A stretch of DNA of 64,000 bases from Roseburia sp. 831b (GCF_001940165.2 NZ_CP135162.1:1105501-1169500), one strand, 5' to 3'; shown: positions 25,721 through 35,023, numbered from the stretch's first letter. Notes: generated from the sequence alone by a model not told the origin. Numbers and translations are program-made.

Positions 25721-25736
25721 TGTGAAATTTTTCACA
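25721..25736. promoter_or_regulatory. Rex-like palindrome upstream of xpt
   Basis: TGTGAAATTTTTCACA has the same 16-base layout as the Bacillus/Streptomyces Rex site (TGTGAA-N4-TTCACA); the right arm extends to TTTCACAA. It sits about 20 bases before the xpt start codon. Whether this organism's Rex reads the TGTGAA or the TGTTAA form is unknown. Confidence 0.35.
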
Positions 25737-25758
25737 ATTACACCTCGTATGTTATATT

Positions 25759-25775
25759 TAACAGAAAATCTGTTA
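25759..25775. repeat. 17-bp palindrome between xpt and rlmH
   Basis: TAACAGA-AAA-TCTGTTA is a perfect inverted repeat with a 3-base centre. It lies in the divergent promoter region and may be an operator for either gene. Confidence 0.4.
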
Positions 25776-25854
25776 TAGACGACAAAAATTTTGTGCGTAA
25801 ATCCACTCTTTTCTTCAATTATAGGAGATTTTCTAGACGGATGCAACCGCAATA

Positions 25855-25863
25855 TGCTATACT
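25855..25863 (+). promoter_or_regulatory. Extended -10 promoter of rlmH
   Basis: TGC followed by TATACT (25858-25863) forms an extended -10 element. The matching -35 is weak. It precedes the rlmH start by 45 bases. Confidence 0.45.
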
Positions 25864-25907
25864 GTGCAAGGTTATTTTTGGAAAAGAAATCGAAAGGTCA
25901 GTCAAAT

Positions 25908-26387
25908 ATGAAGATTACGATATTATGCGTTGGTAAAATAAAAGAGAAATTTTTTACGATGGCAATCGAGGAATATGCAAAGCGCTTAAGCCGTTACTGC
26001 AAATTAGAAATCATTGAGGTTGCCGATGAAAAAACGGACGAAAACGCCTCAGAGGCAGAAGAGAAAATGGTAAAGCAAAAAGAAGGCGAGCGTCTTTTGA
26101 AACAAATCAAAGACGGTGCTTATGTAATTGCGCTTGCCATCAATGGGAAACAGTTAGACTCGGTTGAATTGTCACAAAAAATCGAAAAATGTGGTGTGAT
26201 GGGATGCAGTCACATTACGTTTGTCATTGGAGGTTCCTTAGGACTTGATGAGCGCATTCTAAATCGGGCAGATTATAAGCTTAGTTTTTCTAATATGACA
26301 TTTCCACACCAGCTGATGCGGGTGATTTTACTCGAACAGATTTACCGTAGTTACCGGATTATGAATGGAGAACCCTACCATAAATAA
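25908..26387 (+). CDS. rlmH: 23S rRNA pseudouridine-1915 N3-methyltransferase
   Basis: A 159-residue SPOUT methyltransferase that modifies pseudouridine 1915 of 23S rRNA (helix 69). It starts MKITILCVGKIKEKF and has the SAM-binding knot FVIGGSLGLDERI and the C-terminal FSNMTFPHQLMRVILLEQIYRSYRI. GAAAGG 10 bases upstream supports ATG 25908; the frame is open for 39 codons before it. Length is normal for the family. Confidence 0.95.
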   Translation: MKITILCVGKIKEKFFTMAIEEYAKRLSRYCKLEIIEVADEKTDENASEAEEKMVKQKEGERLLKQIKDGAYVIALAINGKQLDSVELSQKIEKCGVMGCSHITFVIGGSLGLDERILNRADYKLSFSNMTFPHQLMRVILLEQIYRSYRIMNGEPYHK

Positions 26388-26420
26388 AAGTATAAAGTCA
26401 TAAAAAAATACGAAAAAAAG

Positions 26421-26447
26421 TAAGGTTTTGACATTTTCTGACGATAT
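26421..26447 (+). promoter_or_regulatory. Sigma-D/sigma-28 (motility) promoter
   Basis: TAAGGTTT (26421-26428), an 11-base spacer and GACGATAT (26440-26447) match the flagellar sigma consensus TAAAGTTT-N11-GCCGATAT at 14 of 16 positions. It lies about 70 bases before a chemotaxis receptor gene, exactly where such a promoter is expected. A sigma-A-like extended -10 (TGCTATAAT, 26475-26483) is also present downstream. Confidence 0.75.
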
Positions 26448-26515
26448 ATAATAGTGCAAATTGTCAAATTTTTATGCTATAATAAAAAAAACATCACAAA
26501 CATGGAGGTAAAAGG

Positions 26516-28255
26516 ATGAAAAAAAACAAATCATCGGTTCTGTTAAAACTTGTTGTGCCGGTTGCAATTCTTGGTCTGATTGCGATTCTGGTTGCAGTTG
26601 AGAGTATCTATTCAATGGAATCGATTCAAAAGAAAAGTACGCGCATATCCCAGGAAGGAATTCGTGCGACAATTTGTCTGGATGAGATTAATTTAAGAGT
26701 TGCCAATACACAGAAGCTGGCATTGTCCCTTTGTGCAGAGCCAACCCAGGATAATTATGAATATGTTGCAAAAGAATTGACATCATATAAAGAAGATGTG
26801 GAAACCTATGAAGAAGAACTTCTTGGCATGACAGATTATTTTTCAAAAGAGGACATTGATTTGCTAAATGATACCTTTGAATACATCAAAGGAGGACAGG
26901 ATACTGCAAGCCAGTTAATGGAGCTTGCCTTAACCGGCGACTCTCAAAAAGCGGTTTCACAGGCAAACATAGCTATGAAAGACTGGCAGACTACCATTGT
27001 TGCCAATATGGATACGTTAATCACAAATAATGATAGTTATGTCAAGGCCAATGTCAAAGACCAGAAAGCACTATACAACCGTAATTTAACAATTTCAGGC
27101 GTGCTGGTAGCTATTTCTTTGATTGCCTTTGCAGCAGTTATTCTTGTTATTGTTAAAACAGTTGTAAAGCCATTAAAGGCACAGACAGAAGAATTGTCCG
27201 CTCTGATTGATGAGATTGAATCCGGTCAGGGTGACTTGACAAGAAGAGTTACAGTTAAATCAAATGATGAGATTGGACAGTCCGCCCAGGGTATCAACCA
27301 TTTTATCGAGACACTTCAGAAAATTATGTCCAATATCATTTCCAATTCCAACACCTTAGACGGCATTGTTGGAAACGTTGCCGGAAGTGTTTCTGCTTCT
27401 AATGACAGTGCAAATGACATTTCAGCCATCATGGAGGAACTTTCTGCTACCATGGAAGAAGTATCTGCCACCACAAGCAGTGTAAGTGCAAATACTTCCT
27501 CTGCAGAGACAAAAGTCCAGAATATGGCAGATGAGACCAAAGTCATTTCCAAGTATGCACAGGAAATGAAAGTACGTGCTACTGAATTAGAGCACACTGC
27601 AACGGAAAACAAGAGCAACACAACCAATATTATCGGTAAGATTACAACCGAGATGAACGAAGCGTTAGAGAATTCCAAGAGCGTAGAAAAAGTTGCCCAG
27701 TTGACAGAGGATATCTTAAGCATTTCCAGCCAGACAAACCTTCTTGCATTGAATGCTTCCATCGAAGCTGCCCGTGCCGGTGAAGCTGGTAAAGGTTTTG
27801 CGGTTGTTGCAGATGAAATCAGACAGCTTGCAGATTCCTCCCGTGAGACAGCAAACAACATCCAGTCCATCAACGAACAGGTTATCGAGGCGGTACATGG
27901 TCTTGTTGCTTCCTCTGAGAAGATTATCCAGTACATCAATCAGAATATCCTGCCAGACTATGAAGCATTCGTACAAGGCGGTAAACAGTACAGTGATGAT
28001 GCAAATCACATTGATGAGACAATGGCTGAGTACTCCAAAGAGGCTCAGGAGATTCTTGCAACGATGACTGAGATTACAGACGCAATCGAAGGAATTAACC
28101 ATGCAGTGGAAGAGTCTGCAAACGGTGTTACAGATGCAGCTACCAATGTAGATTCCTTAGTACAGTCTATTTCCACCGTAAACAACCAGATGGAAGAAAA
28201 CAGCGAAGTTGCAAAGAACTTAAAAGAAGAGTCCGCAGCATTCGTAAATGTATAA
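26516..28255 (+). CDS. Methyl-accepting chemotaxis protein
   Basis: A 579-residue transmembrane receptor. TM1 is at about residues 10-31; a small helical sensor domain (about 32-195, four-helix-bundle type) faces outside; TM2 is at about 197-218. A HAMP domain follows (about 220-272), then a long coiled-coil signalling domain with the conserved hairpin tip [37 protein letters not shown]. It signals to CheA/CheW. No che genes are adjacent, so it is a lone receptor gene, probably transcribed from the sigma-D promoter at 26421. The ligand is unknown. GGAGG precedes the ATG. Confidence 0.93.
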   Translation: MKKNKSSVLLKLVVPVAILGLIAILVAVESIYSMESIQKKSTRISQEGIRATICLDEINLRVANTQKLALSLCAEPTQDNYEYVAKELTSYKEDVETYEEELLGMTDYFSKEDIDLLNDTFEYIKGGQDTASQLMELALTGDSQKAVSQANIAMKDWQTTIVANMDTLITNNDSYVKANVKDQKALYNRNLTISGVLVAISLIAFAAVILVIVKTVVKPLKAQTEELSALIDEIESGQGDLTRRVTVKSNDEIGQSAQGINHFIETLQKIMSNIISNSNTLDGIVGNVAGSVSASNDSANDISAIMEELSATMEEVSATTSSVSANTSSAETKVQNMADETKVISKYAQEMKVRATELEHTATENKSNTTNIIGKITTEMNEALENSKSVEKVAQLTEDILSISSQTNLLALNASIEAARAGEAGKGFAVVADEIRQLADSSRETANNIQSINEQVIEAVHGLVASSEKIIQYINQNILPDYEAFVQGGKQYSDDANHIDETMAEYSKEAQEILATMTEITDAIEGINHAVEESANGVTDAATNVDSLVQSISTVNNQMEENSEVAKNLKEESAAFVNV

Positions 28256-28295
28256 TGGATACAAATAAACTATTGGTTTTCACGTGAATGATAAG

Positions 28296-28340
28296 AAAGA
28301 CAGGTAAGAAGACGTATGTTTTCATACCTGTCTTTTTATG
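28296..28340 (+). terminator. Terminator after the chemotaxis receptor gene
   Basis: AAAGACAGGTA (28296-28306) / TACCTGTCTTT (28325-28335) with an 18-base loop, followed by TT. Its downstream end adjoins the pdp promoter. Confidence 0.75.
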
Positions 28341-28347
28341 ATATAAT
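28339..28347 (+). promoter_or_regulatory. Extended -10 promoter of pdp
   Basis: TGA followed by TATAAT (28342-28347) forms a consensus extended -10; the -35 would overlap the terminator stem and is not recognisable. The start codon is 42 bases downstream. Confidence 0.55.
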
Positions 28348-28388
28348 GAGTGAAGCGAATGTGATAGCATATAAGGGAGGAACTTACA

Positions 28389-29696
28389 ATGAGAATGTAC
28401 GATTTAATCGAGAAGAAAAAACAGGGGTTAGAACTTAGTACAGATGAAATTCGTTTTATGATAGATGGTTTTACCGACGGCAGCATTCCAGATTATCAGA
28501 TGTCTGCGATGACAATGGCAATCTGCTTCCAGGGGATGAGTAAGCGGGAGACCGTCGATTTGACACTTGCAATGCGTGACAGCGGTGATGTGTTAGACTT
28601 ATCTGCAATTGAAGGAATTAAGGTAGATAAGCACAGCACCGGTGGTGTGGGGGATAAAACATCCCTGGCGCTGACTCCGATTATTGCAGCTCTTGGCGTT
28701 CCGGTTGCAAAGATGTCCGGGCGTGGACTTGGCCATACGGGTGGAACAATTGATAAATTAGAGTGTTTCCCTGGATTTACAACTGAGATTTCAGAGGAGA
28801 CTTTTTGTAAGAATGTAAACAATATTAAGATTGCGATTGCAGGACAGACCGCAAATCTTGCTCCGGCGGACAAGAAGTTATACGCGCTTCGCGATGTGAC
28901 GGATACCGTAGATCAGATGTCACTGATTGCAAGTTCTATCATGAGCAAGAAATTAGCTTCCGGAAGCGATGCAATTGTCCTTGATGTAAAGACCGGAAAC
29001 GGTGCCTTCATGAAGAATCTGGAAGATTCCCGCGCACTTGCCAAAGCGATGGTTTCCATTGGAACAATGGCCGGCAAAAAGACCGCAGCAGTGATTACCG
29101 ACATGGACCAGCCACTCGGCTATGCAGTTGGAAATTCCCTTGAAGTCATCGAAGCAATTGAAACTTTAAAAGGGGGCGGACCAGAAGATTTTAAAGAGGT
29201 TGTATTTGCACTTGGCTCTTTGATGCTGGAGTTTGCGGGACGCGCCAAAAATCAGGAGGAAGCAAGAGGCTTGATGCAACAGGTGATTGACGATGGTTCG
29301 GCCTTACAGAAATTAGCAGAATTTGTTTCGGCACAGGGTGGAGATGCCTCTTATGTGTTTGATACAGACCGGTTCCCGAAAGCAAAGAAAGTGACGGAAG
29401 TAAAAGCAGTAAAAGAGGGCTTTGTACACCGCATCTTAGCCGAAGAGATTGGAATTGCATGTATGACACTCGGTGGTGGACGTGAGACAAAAGACAGTGT
29501 CATTGACTTGTCGGTTGGCATTATTTTGAAAAAGAAAAATGGGGACGCCGTCAAAAAAGGAGATGTCCTTGCACTCGTTTACAGCAACGATGACCAAAAG
29601 TTAGAACCGGCAATGGATAAGATTTTACATGCCTATGAGATTGAAGATGAGAAACCGGAAGTAGGTTCTGTGATAAAAGAATTCATTTTCGAATAA
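28389..29696 (+). CDS. pdp: Pyrimidine-nucleoside phosphorylase
   Basis: A 435-residue enzyme of the thymidine/pyrimidine phosphorylase family (EC 2.4.2.2). It phosphorolyses uridine, deoxyuridine and thymidine to base and sugar-1-phosphate. It starts MRMYDLIEKK as in Bacillus Pdp and has the phosphate-binding signature KHSTGGVGDKTSLAL and SGRGLGHTGGTIDKLE. AAGGGAGG lies about 8 bases before the ATG. No deo genes (deoC, cdd) are adjacent. It precedes yqfC by 28 bases and could be cotranscribed. Confidence 0.95.
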   Translation: MRMYDLIEKKKQGLELSTDEIRFMIDGFTDGSIPDYQMSAMTMAICFQGMSKRETVDLTLAMRDSGDVLDLSAIEGIKVDKHSTGGVGDKTSLALTPIIAALGVPVAKMSGRGLGHTGGTIDKLECFPGFTTEISEETFCKNVNNIKIAIAGQTANLAPADKKLYALRDVTDTVDQMSLIASSIMSKKLASGSDAIVLDVKTGNGAFMKNLEDSRALAKAMVSIGTMAGKKTAAVITDMDQPLGYAVGNSLEVIEAIETLKGGGPEDFKEVVFALGSLMLEFAGRAKNQEEARGLMQQVIDDGSALQKLAEFVSAQGGDASYVFDTDRFPKAKKVTEVKAVKEGFVHRILAEEIGIACMTLGGGRETKDSVIDLSVGIILKKKNGDAVKKGDVLALVYSNDDQKLEPAMDKILHAYEIEDEKPEVGSVIKEFIFE

Positions 29697-29724
29697 TGAC
29701 AGGTTCTTTTTCATATAGTGAAGT

Positions 29725-30006
29725 ATGAAAAAGAAGAAAACGAATCAGTTTCGGGAAAATATCGTAGAACAATTAGAATTACCAAAAGATTTGATGCTAG
29801 GCGCTGTTCTTTTGTCTGTCACAGGCCAGAAAGAAGTATTAATTGAAAACTATAAGGGCATCTTAGAATATGAGGACAATATGATCTGCATTCAGACCAA
29901 AGACTGCCGCATCAAAATTTTTGGCATGCATTTAATGGTTGCATATTATACCAACGAAGAGATGAAGATTACCGGATTTATCGAAACGATTCAGTATGAG
30001 GCATGA
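29725..30006 (+). CDS. yqfC: Sporulation protein YqfC (YabP family)
   Basis: A 93-residue YabP/YqfC-fold protein: a basic N terminus, then beta-rich sequence containing VTGQKEVLIENYKGILEYEDNMICIQTKDCRIKIFG split over two sheets. In Bacillus yqfC is transcribed by sigma-E in the mother cell; its role is spore-envelope related but poorly defined. It lies directly before yqfD as in most spore formers. The ribosome site is weak (AGTGAAG immediately upstream), suggesting low or special expression. Confidence 0.88.
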   Translation: MKKKKTNQFRENIVEQLELPKDLMLGAVLLSVTGQKEVLIENYKGILEYEDNMICIQTKDCRIKIFGMHLMVAYYTNEEMKITGFIETIQYEA

Positions 30007-30009
30007 CGC

Positions 30010-31254
30010 ATGTTCTTATCTTTGCTGAAATATCTTTTTGGTTATTTAGAAGTTTCCTTAACGGGATATGCCCCCGAACGTTTCTTAAATCTTTGCAGCA
30101 ACCACAATATTTTGATTTGGAATCTGGCTCCAACCCAGGATGGATACCATTTTTATATCAGTATTGCAGGATTCAAAAAGCTTCATCCCATTCTTAGGAA
30201 AACAAAGACAAAGGTGCGAATCCAAAAACGTGTCGGAATTCCGTTCTTTTTGTTCCGTTATCGGAAAAGAAAACTTTTTGTAGTTGGAATTATTGTCTTT
30301 GCGGGTCTAATTTACTGGCTTTCCGGTTTTGTCTGGAAGATTGAGGTAAATGGTAATTCCTATCTTTCGGAGAATACGATTCTTGATTTTTTGCAGGAAC
30401 AGGATTGCACATTTGGCTGCAGGAAAAGCCATATAAACTGCGAGGCATTGGAAGCAGAGCTGCGAAGCCAGTATGAGGATGTCATCTGGGCCTCCGTTCA
30501 GATTTATGGAACCAAGATGACCGTATCCATTCAGGAGAATCTTCTTCCAAAGGAAAGCTATGAGGAGGACGAAACCGAAGTGCGCGACATTGTTGCCACA
30601 AAAGACGGTCTTATCACCTCTATGGTGACAAGAACAGGAACGCCTCTTGTTTCCCCCGGAGTAGAAGTTGCAAAAGGAGATGTCCTGGTAAGTGGAAGAA
30701 TCGAACTTTTTCAGGACGACGGAAGTCTTTTAGACTATGAGTACAGCGCGGCGGATGCCGATATCTATGCAGATGTCTGGTACGAATATACGGAACAGAT
30801 TCCGCTTTCCTATGAGAAAAAGATTCCTACCGGTGAGAAAAAGACTTCTTACGGGCTTCGAATCGGTTCCATTCAAATTGAAAATCCCTTTTTTTATACC
30901 GGTTTTAAACAGGAAAATTTGATTTGCGATTCGAAGCAGCTTGCATTGTCGAGAAACTTTTATCTTCCGGTGTATTTTGAAAAAACGCTACACGAAGAAA
31001 TCCGTGTAACAAAGGAAACATATACCAAAGAGGAGGCAAAAGAGCTTGCCAAAAGGCATTTTCAGTCGTATCTTTCAAATTTGGAAGAAAAAGGGGTTCA
31101 AATAATAGAAAAAAATGTTATTATAGAAAAGGAACGCAATTCCTACGCGGTAAAAGGAAGCATAAAGGCAAATGAATCCATTACAGAATATGCTCCTACC
31201 GAAATACTAGAAATTACGAGAGAAGAAAGGCAGCAAAGCGATGAGTCTGACTGA
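30010..31254 (+). CDS. yqfD: Sporulation protein YqfD
   Basis: A 414-residue membrane-anchored sporulation protein. The N-terminal cytosolic region (about 1-90) is followed by one transmembrane helix (LFVVGIIVFAGLIYWLSGFVW, about 94-114), then an extracytoplasmic part starting IEVNGNSYLSENTI, a POTRA/FtsQ-like stretch. It is encoded after yqfC with a 3-base gap; GAGG 8 bases upstream supports ATG 30010. In Bacillus it is sigma-E dependent and needed for normal spores. The end overlaps phoH by 14 bases. Confidence 0.92.
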   Translation: MFLSLLKYLFGYLEVSLTGYAPERFLNLCSNHNILIWNLAPTQDGYHFYISIAGFKKLHPILRKTKTKVRIQKRVGIPFFLFRYRKRKLFVVGIIVFAGLIYWLSGFVWKIEVNGNSYLSENTILDFLQEQDCTFGCRKSHINCEALEAELRSQYEDVIWASVQIYGTKMTVSIQENLLPKESYEEDETEVRDIVATKDGLITSMVTRTGTPLVSPGVEVAKGDVLVSGRIELFQDDGSLLDYEYSAADADIYADVWYEYTEQIPLSYEKKIPTGEKKTSYGLRIGSIQIENPFFYTGFKQENLICDSKQLALSRNFYLPVYFEKTLHEEIRVTKETYTKEEAKELAKRHFQSYLSNLEEKGVQIIEKNVIIEKERNSYAVKGSIKANESITEYAPTEILEITREERQQSDESD

Positions 31255-32233
31255 ATTATCACTGAATATTCCTTCTGAGCACATGGCGAATGTGTTTGGA
31301 CAGTTTGATTGTTATATTAAGAAAATTGAACGTACTTTGAATGTTACGGTTGTGGTACGCGAAGACCAGTTAAAAATCATTGGAAATGAGACACAGATTA
31401 AGAGTGCTTCCAGTGTCTTTTTACAATTGGTTGAATTGTCCAAAAGAGGCAATGTCATAACCGAACAAAATGTGAATTACGCTTTGTCACTTCTGGCAGA
31501 GCAAAAAGAATCTGCCATTGTCGAAATCGACAAAGAATGTATTTGTCATACGATAAATGGAAAGCCGGTAAAGCCCAAAACACTTGGACAGAAGGCTTAT
31601 GTCGATGCAATCCGCAATAAAATGATTGTGTTCGGTACAGGTCCTGCCGGTACCGGAAAAACATACCTTGCAATGGCGATGGCAATCACAGCCTTTAAAA
31701 ATGAGGAGGTCAACCGTATCATTTTGACAAGACCTGCCATTGAGGCCGGAGAAAAGCTTGGTTTCCTGCCGGGGGATTTACAGAGCAAGATTGACCCGTA
31801 TCTACGTCCGTTATATGATGCTCTGTATCAGATTATGGGAGCAGAGAGTTTCCAGAAGAATATGGAAAAGGGACTGATTGAGGTTGCGCCTCTTGCCTAT
31901 ATGCGAGGACGTACGTTAGACAATGCGTTTATTATCTTAGATGAAGCACAGAATACGACACCGGCACAGATGAAAATGTTTTTAACACGTATCGGATTTG
32001 GTTCAAAAGCCGTGATTACCGGTGATGCAACCCAAAAGGACCTTGCGCCGGGAACAAAATCCGGACTTGATATTGCCCTAAAAGTCCTTCGCAAAGTGGA
32101 TGATATTGGTTTTTGTGAACTGACCTCAAACGATGTCATCCGTCATCCTCTTGTGCAAAAGATTGTAAAAGCATACGAAGATTATGAGGCAAGCACAAAC
32201 AAACGAAAGAAGCAGGAGAGACGGAAAGCATGA
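31241..32233 (+). CDS. PhoH-like ATPase
   Basis: A 330-residue PhoH-family protein. An N-terminal KH-like region (about 1-115) precedes the P-loop ATPase with GPAGTGKTYLAMAMA and the Walker B-like FIILDEAQNTTPAQMKMFLTRIG. The family is linked to RNA metabolism through its constant association with ybeY, also found here two genes downstream. The overlap with yqfD and with the following gene (4 bases) indicates one transcript from yqfC to ybeY. Confidence 0.93.
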   Translation: MSLTELSLNIPSEHMANVFGQFDCYIKKIERTLNVTVVVREDQLKIIGNETQIKSASSVFLQLVELSKRGNVITEQNVNYALSLLAEQKESAIVEIDKECICHTINGKPVKPKTLGQKAYVDAIRNKMIVFGTGPAGTGKTYLAMAMAITAFKNEEVNRIILTRPAIEAGEKLGFLPGDLQSKIDPYLRPLYDALYQIMGAESFQKNMEKGLIEVAPLAYMRGRTLDNAFIILDEAQNTTPAQMKMFLTRIGFGSKAVITGDATQKDLAPGTKSGLDIALKVLRKVDDIGFCELTSNDVIRHPLVQKIVKAYEDYEASTNKRKKQERRKA

Positions 32234-33408
32234 CAGAACGTATTGTGCCAAAGCGCTTGCTAAATGTGGTACTGATGTTTGTGCTGACTATTGCATTTAC
32301 ATTTGTAGTTTGCAAGTCAAAGGGATTTCTGATTGACCAGATGGGATGCATCCTGTTTTTGAATCTGGTGTTTTTTATGCTTTTTTACTTTTCACTGGAA
32401 AACAGCCGCATGCATGGCCTGATTGGTGAAAATCCCGCAACATCTTACCGGAATCTGACAATTTCATATGGCATATCCTGCGTGATTGCGCTGTTATGTA
32501 TGCTGTTCCCTGCCTTTGCAAAACCGGTTCTTTTCATCTCCTTATTGATGTCGATGTTTGGAACACAGGCACTTGCCCTTACGGTAGGAATCTATTTTAG
32601 CTGCATCCTATCTCTTGTCACAAATGCGACGATTCACGAACTGATCTGTGAGTGTCTGCTGTGTATGTGCGGATGTCTGCTTTCGTCCACTGTAAAACGC
32701 AAAGTATATCGCGTCTGGGTTAGTGTGATTGCAGCCTGCATCAGCATTGTGATACCGTGTGTTATTTTTTACCTTTATAATATGGAGCTGACCAGAACGA
32801 TTTTAACGGGTGCTTTGATAAGTGCCTTGTTAAGTATCGGGTTTGTACAGCTTTTATACCGTATTCCTGCGATTCACGATGGGTCGGATGTGCCACGTTT
32901 GTTAGAAGAAATGATACAGGATGATTACCCGATGGTGCAGGAAATCAAGCAGTTTTCCCTTGCAGAGTACAATCATGCAATCCGTGTTTCAAATGTCTCT
33001 TACCGCTGTGCCCTTGTGATTGGCGCAGACGAAAAGTTAGCAGCGGCAGCCGGTTTTTATTACCGCCTTGGGAAGTTGGAAGGGGAACCGTTTGTAGAAA
33101 ATGGAGTAAAACTTGCAAGAAACCACTTTTTCCCGGAATCCGTTGTAAAAATTTTAAGCGAATACGGAGGCGAGGCAGCCCTCCCATCCACAGTAGAATC
33201 TGCAATTGTACATATGGTGGATGCATTGGTTAAGAAATTAGAAGTCATGGACAAGCAGACCATGCAAAGCGAGTGGAACCAGGACATGCTGGTTTATCAG
33301 ACGCTCAATGAACTTTCATCAAAAGGGATTTACGATAAATCTGGAATGAGTATGAATTTATTCTTAAAAATCAGAGAACATTTAGTAAAGGAGGAGGGCT
33401 TGTTATGA
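32230..33408 (+). CDS. PgpH-like membrane protein with degenerate HD domain
   Basis: A 392-residue protein. The first 220 residues contain about seven hydrophobic helices; residues about 232-392 align with the cytoplasmic HD domain of PgpH/YqfF c-di-AMP phosphodiesterases, which occupy this phoH-ybeY position in Firmicutes. Two differences stand out. The large extracellular 7TMR-HDED domain is absent (PgpH is about 700 residues). The metal-binding HD motifs are altered: the usual YHHS becomes YNHA, and the usual YHDIGKL becomes YYRLGKL, so the His-Asp pair is lost. It is therefore probably catalytically inactive, perhaps a binding or regulatory protein. Family assignment rests on position and on remaining motifs. 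Confidence 0.8.
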   Translation: MTERIVPKRLLNVVLMFVLTIAFTFVVCKSKGFLIDQMGCILFLNLVFFMLFYFSLENSRMHGLIGENPATSYRNLTISYGISCVIALLCMLFPAFAKPVLFISLLMSMFGTQALALTVGIYFSCILSLVTNATIHELICECLLCMCGCLLSSTVKRKVYRVWVSVIAACISIVIPCVIFYLYNMELTRTILTGALISALLSIGFVQLLYRIPAIHDGSDVPRLLEEMIQDDYPMVQEIKQFSLAEYNHAIRVSNVSYRCALVIGADEKLAAAAGFYYRLGKLEGEPFVENGVKLARNHFFPESVVKILSEYGGEAALPSTVESAIVHMVDALVKKLEVMDKQTMQSEWNQDMLVYQTLNELSSKGIYDKSGMSMNLFLKIREHLVKEEGLL

Positions 33409-33902
33409 GTTTAACAATCGAAGAAGAGACAACCGTCGATTTTGACTTTCCCTATCAGGAACTGGCCAATCAGGTAATTGATTTTACGATAGAACATGAG
33501 AACTTTCCTTATGAGGCAGAAGTGAACTTAACACTTACCGACAATGAGGGAATCCACGAAATCAATCAGATGTACCGTGACATTGACAGACCTACCGATG
33601 TACTTTCCTTCCCAATGCTTTCTTACGAGACGGCAGGGGACTTTTCCGGGTTAGAGGACGCTTACGACGATAATTTCAACCCGGATACCGGAGAGATTAT
33701 GTTAGGAGACATTATTATCTCTGTTCCGAAAGTCCATGAACAGGCAAAAGAATATGGGCACAGCGATAAGAGAGAGTACGCCTTTTTGATTGTACACAGT
33801 ATGCTGCATTTGTTCGGCTATGACCATATGACGCTGGAAGAAGCTGCATTTATGGAACAAAAGCAGCGGGATATATTAGAAGAATTAAATATATTAAGAT
33901 AA
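33405..33902 (+). CDS. ybeY: rRNA maturation endoribonuclease YbeY
   Basis: A 165-residue metalloprotein needed for 16S rRNA 3'-end maturation and ribosome quality control. The zinc-binding motif HSMLHLFGYDH near the C terminus is complete, and RDIDRPTDVLSFPM is conserved. The start overlaps the preceding stop by 4 bases (translational coupling). In many clostridia dgkA and era follow ybeY; here a DUF3048 lipoprotein follows instead. Confidence 0.94.
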   Translation: MSLTIEEETTVDFDFPYQELANQVIDFTIEHENFPYEAEVNLTLTDNEGIHEINQMYRDIDRPTDVLSFPMLSYETAGDFSGLEDAYDDNFNPDTGEIMLGDIIISVPKVHEQAKEYGHSDKREYAFLIVHSMLHLFGYDHMTLEEAAFMEQKQRDILEELNILR

Positions 33903-33919
33903 CTAAAGGAGAAGACAAA

Positions 33920-35023
33920 ATGAAAAAGAAAATTGTAATGTCACTTGTAGTTGCAGCCTCTTTAGGGCTCTTAGTAACTGGATGTGGAAAAAAGAAAACA
34001 GAAGAGCCAAAATCTTCCGAAAAAGAAGCGGTTGAGACACAGACTGAGACAGAAAAAGTGGCTGGACCAACTGACAGAAGTTATTTGACCGGAGAACAGA
34101 TTGATGAATCCATCGCTTCCCAGCGCCCGATTGCAATCATGATTGAAAATACCAAAATGGCAATTCCACAGTATGGAATCAACCGCGCTGACGTTGTATA
34201 CGAATCACCGGTAGAAGGCTCTTACACACGTCTGATGGGAATTTACCAGGATTATTCTGATTTTGACCGCCTTGGAAATGTCAGAAGCTGTCGTCCTTAC
34301 TATGCATACTTTGCAATGGAATTTGATGCCATCTATGTACATTATGGAGAATGTATGTACGCTGCAGATATCTTAAACAGCGGCAAAGTCGATAATTTAG
34401 ACGGTATTGAAGGAAAGGTAGACAGTCTTGTATTCTACCGTACTTCCGACAAGAAACAGCCACACAATGCGTATGTTACAACCGATGGTATCAAAGCAGG
34501 TATTGAGTATAAGGGATATGACACCACTTATAGTGATGATTATACCGGACATTACCAGTTCGCCGAGGATGATGCACCTGTTACCTTAGCAGATGGTGAA
34601 GATGCAGTCGTTGTAAAACCATATTATTTCTATAATCACCCATGGTTTGAATATAATGCGGAAGATGGTTTATACTATCGTTATCAGTTTGGTGACAAAC
34701 AGGTGGATGCTTTGACAGACGAACAGACTGCTGTAAAAAATATTATTTATCAGGATTGCGACAGCAGCGTCATTGATGAAAAATATGGTTACCTGGATAT
34801 CAATTTAACTTCCGGCGGAAAAGGAAAATACTTTACAAACGGTAAGATGATTGATATTACCTGGAGCAAAGAATCTGAGACAGCTCCAACAAGATATTTT
34901 GATGCAGCCGGAAATGAAATCACATTGAATCAGGGAAAAACCTGGGTGTGTATTATTCAGAACGACTATGCAGATAAATGCGAGACTTACAGCAGTATTG
35001 AGGATTTTGAAGCCGCAAAGTAA
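33920..35023 (+). CDS. DUF3048 lipoprotein (YerB-like)
   Basis: A 367-residue lipoprotein. The signal peptide ends in the lipobox LVTGC (Cys at about residue 22), followed by a charged linker and the DUF3048 domain (RPIAIMIENTKMAIPQYGINRADVVYESPVEGSYTR is split between its first strands) and a C-terminal YerB_C part. Known members are extracytoplasmic with no settled function. AAAGGAG lies 9 bases before the ATG. Confidence 0.9.
   Translation: MKKKIVMSLVVAASLGLLVTGCGKKKTEEPKSSEKEAVETQTETEKVAGPTDRSYLTGEQIDESIASQRPIAIMIENTKMAIPQYGINRADVVYESPVEGSYTRLMGIYQDYSDFDRLGNVRSCRPYYAYFAMEFDAIYVHYGECMYAADILNSGKVDNLDGIEGKVDSLVFYRTSDKKQPHNAYVTTDGIKAGIEYKGYDTTYSDDYTGHYQFAEDDAPVTLADGEDAVVVKPYYFYNHPWFEYNAEDGLYYRYQFGDKQVDALTDEQTAVKNIIYQDCDSSVIDEKYGYLDINLTSGGKGKYFTNGKMIDITWSKESETAPTRYFDAAGNEITLNQGKTWVCIIQNDYADKCETYSSIEDFEAAK

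Noticed and set aside
25702..25800. Purine riboswitch expected before xpt
   Set aside because: The leader is too short and shows no three-way-junction aptamer pattern on the - strand.
27316..27939. 207-codon open frame on the - strand inside the chemotaxis receptor gene
   Set aside because: It is antisense to the conserved signalling domain; the Ser/Ala-rich composition reflects the receptor codons in reverse, and no ribosome site precedes it.
29695..29720. Sigma-E-like promoter (ATA, 16 bases, CATATAGT) before yqfC
   Set aside because: It would put the transcript start at or after the yqfC ATG and has a mismatch in the -10; yqfC may instead be read from the pdp transcript.
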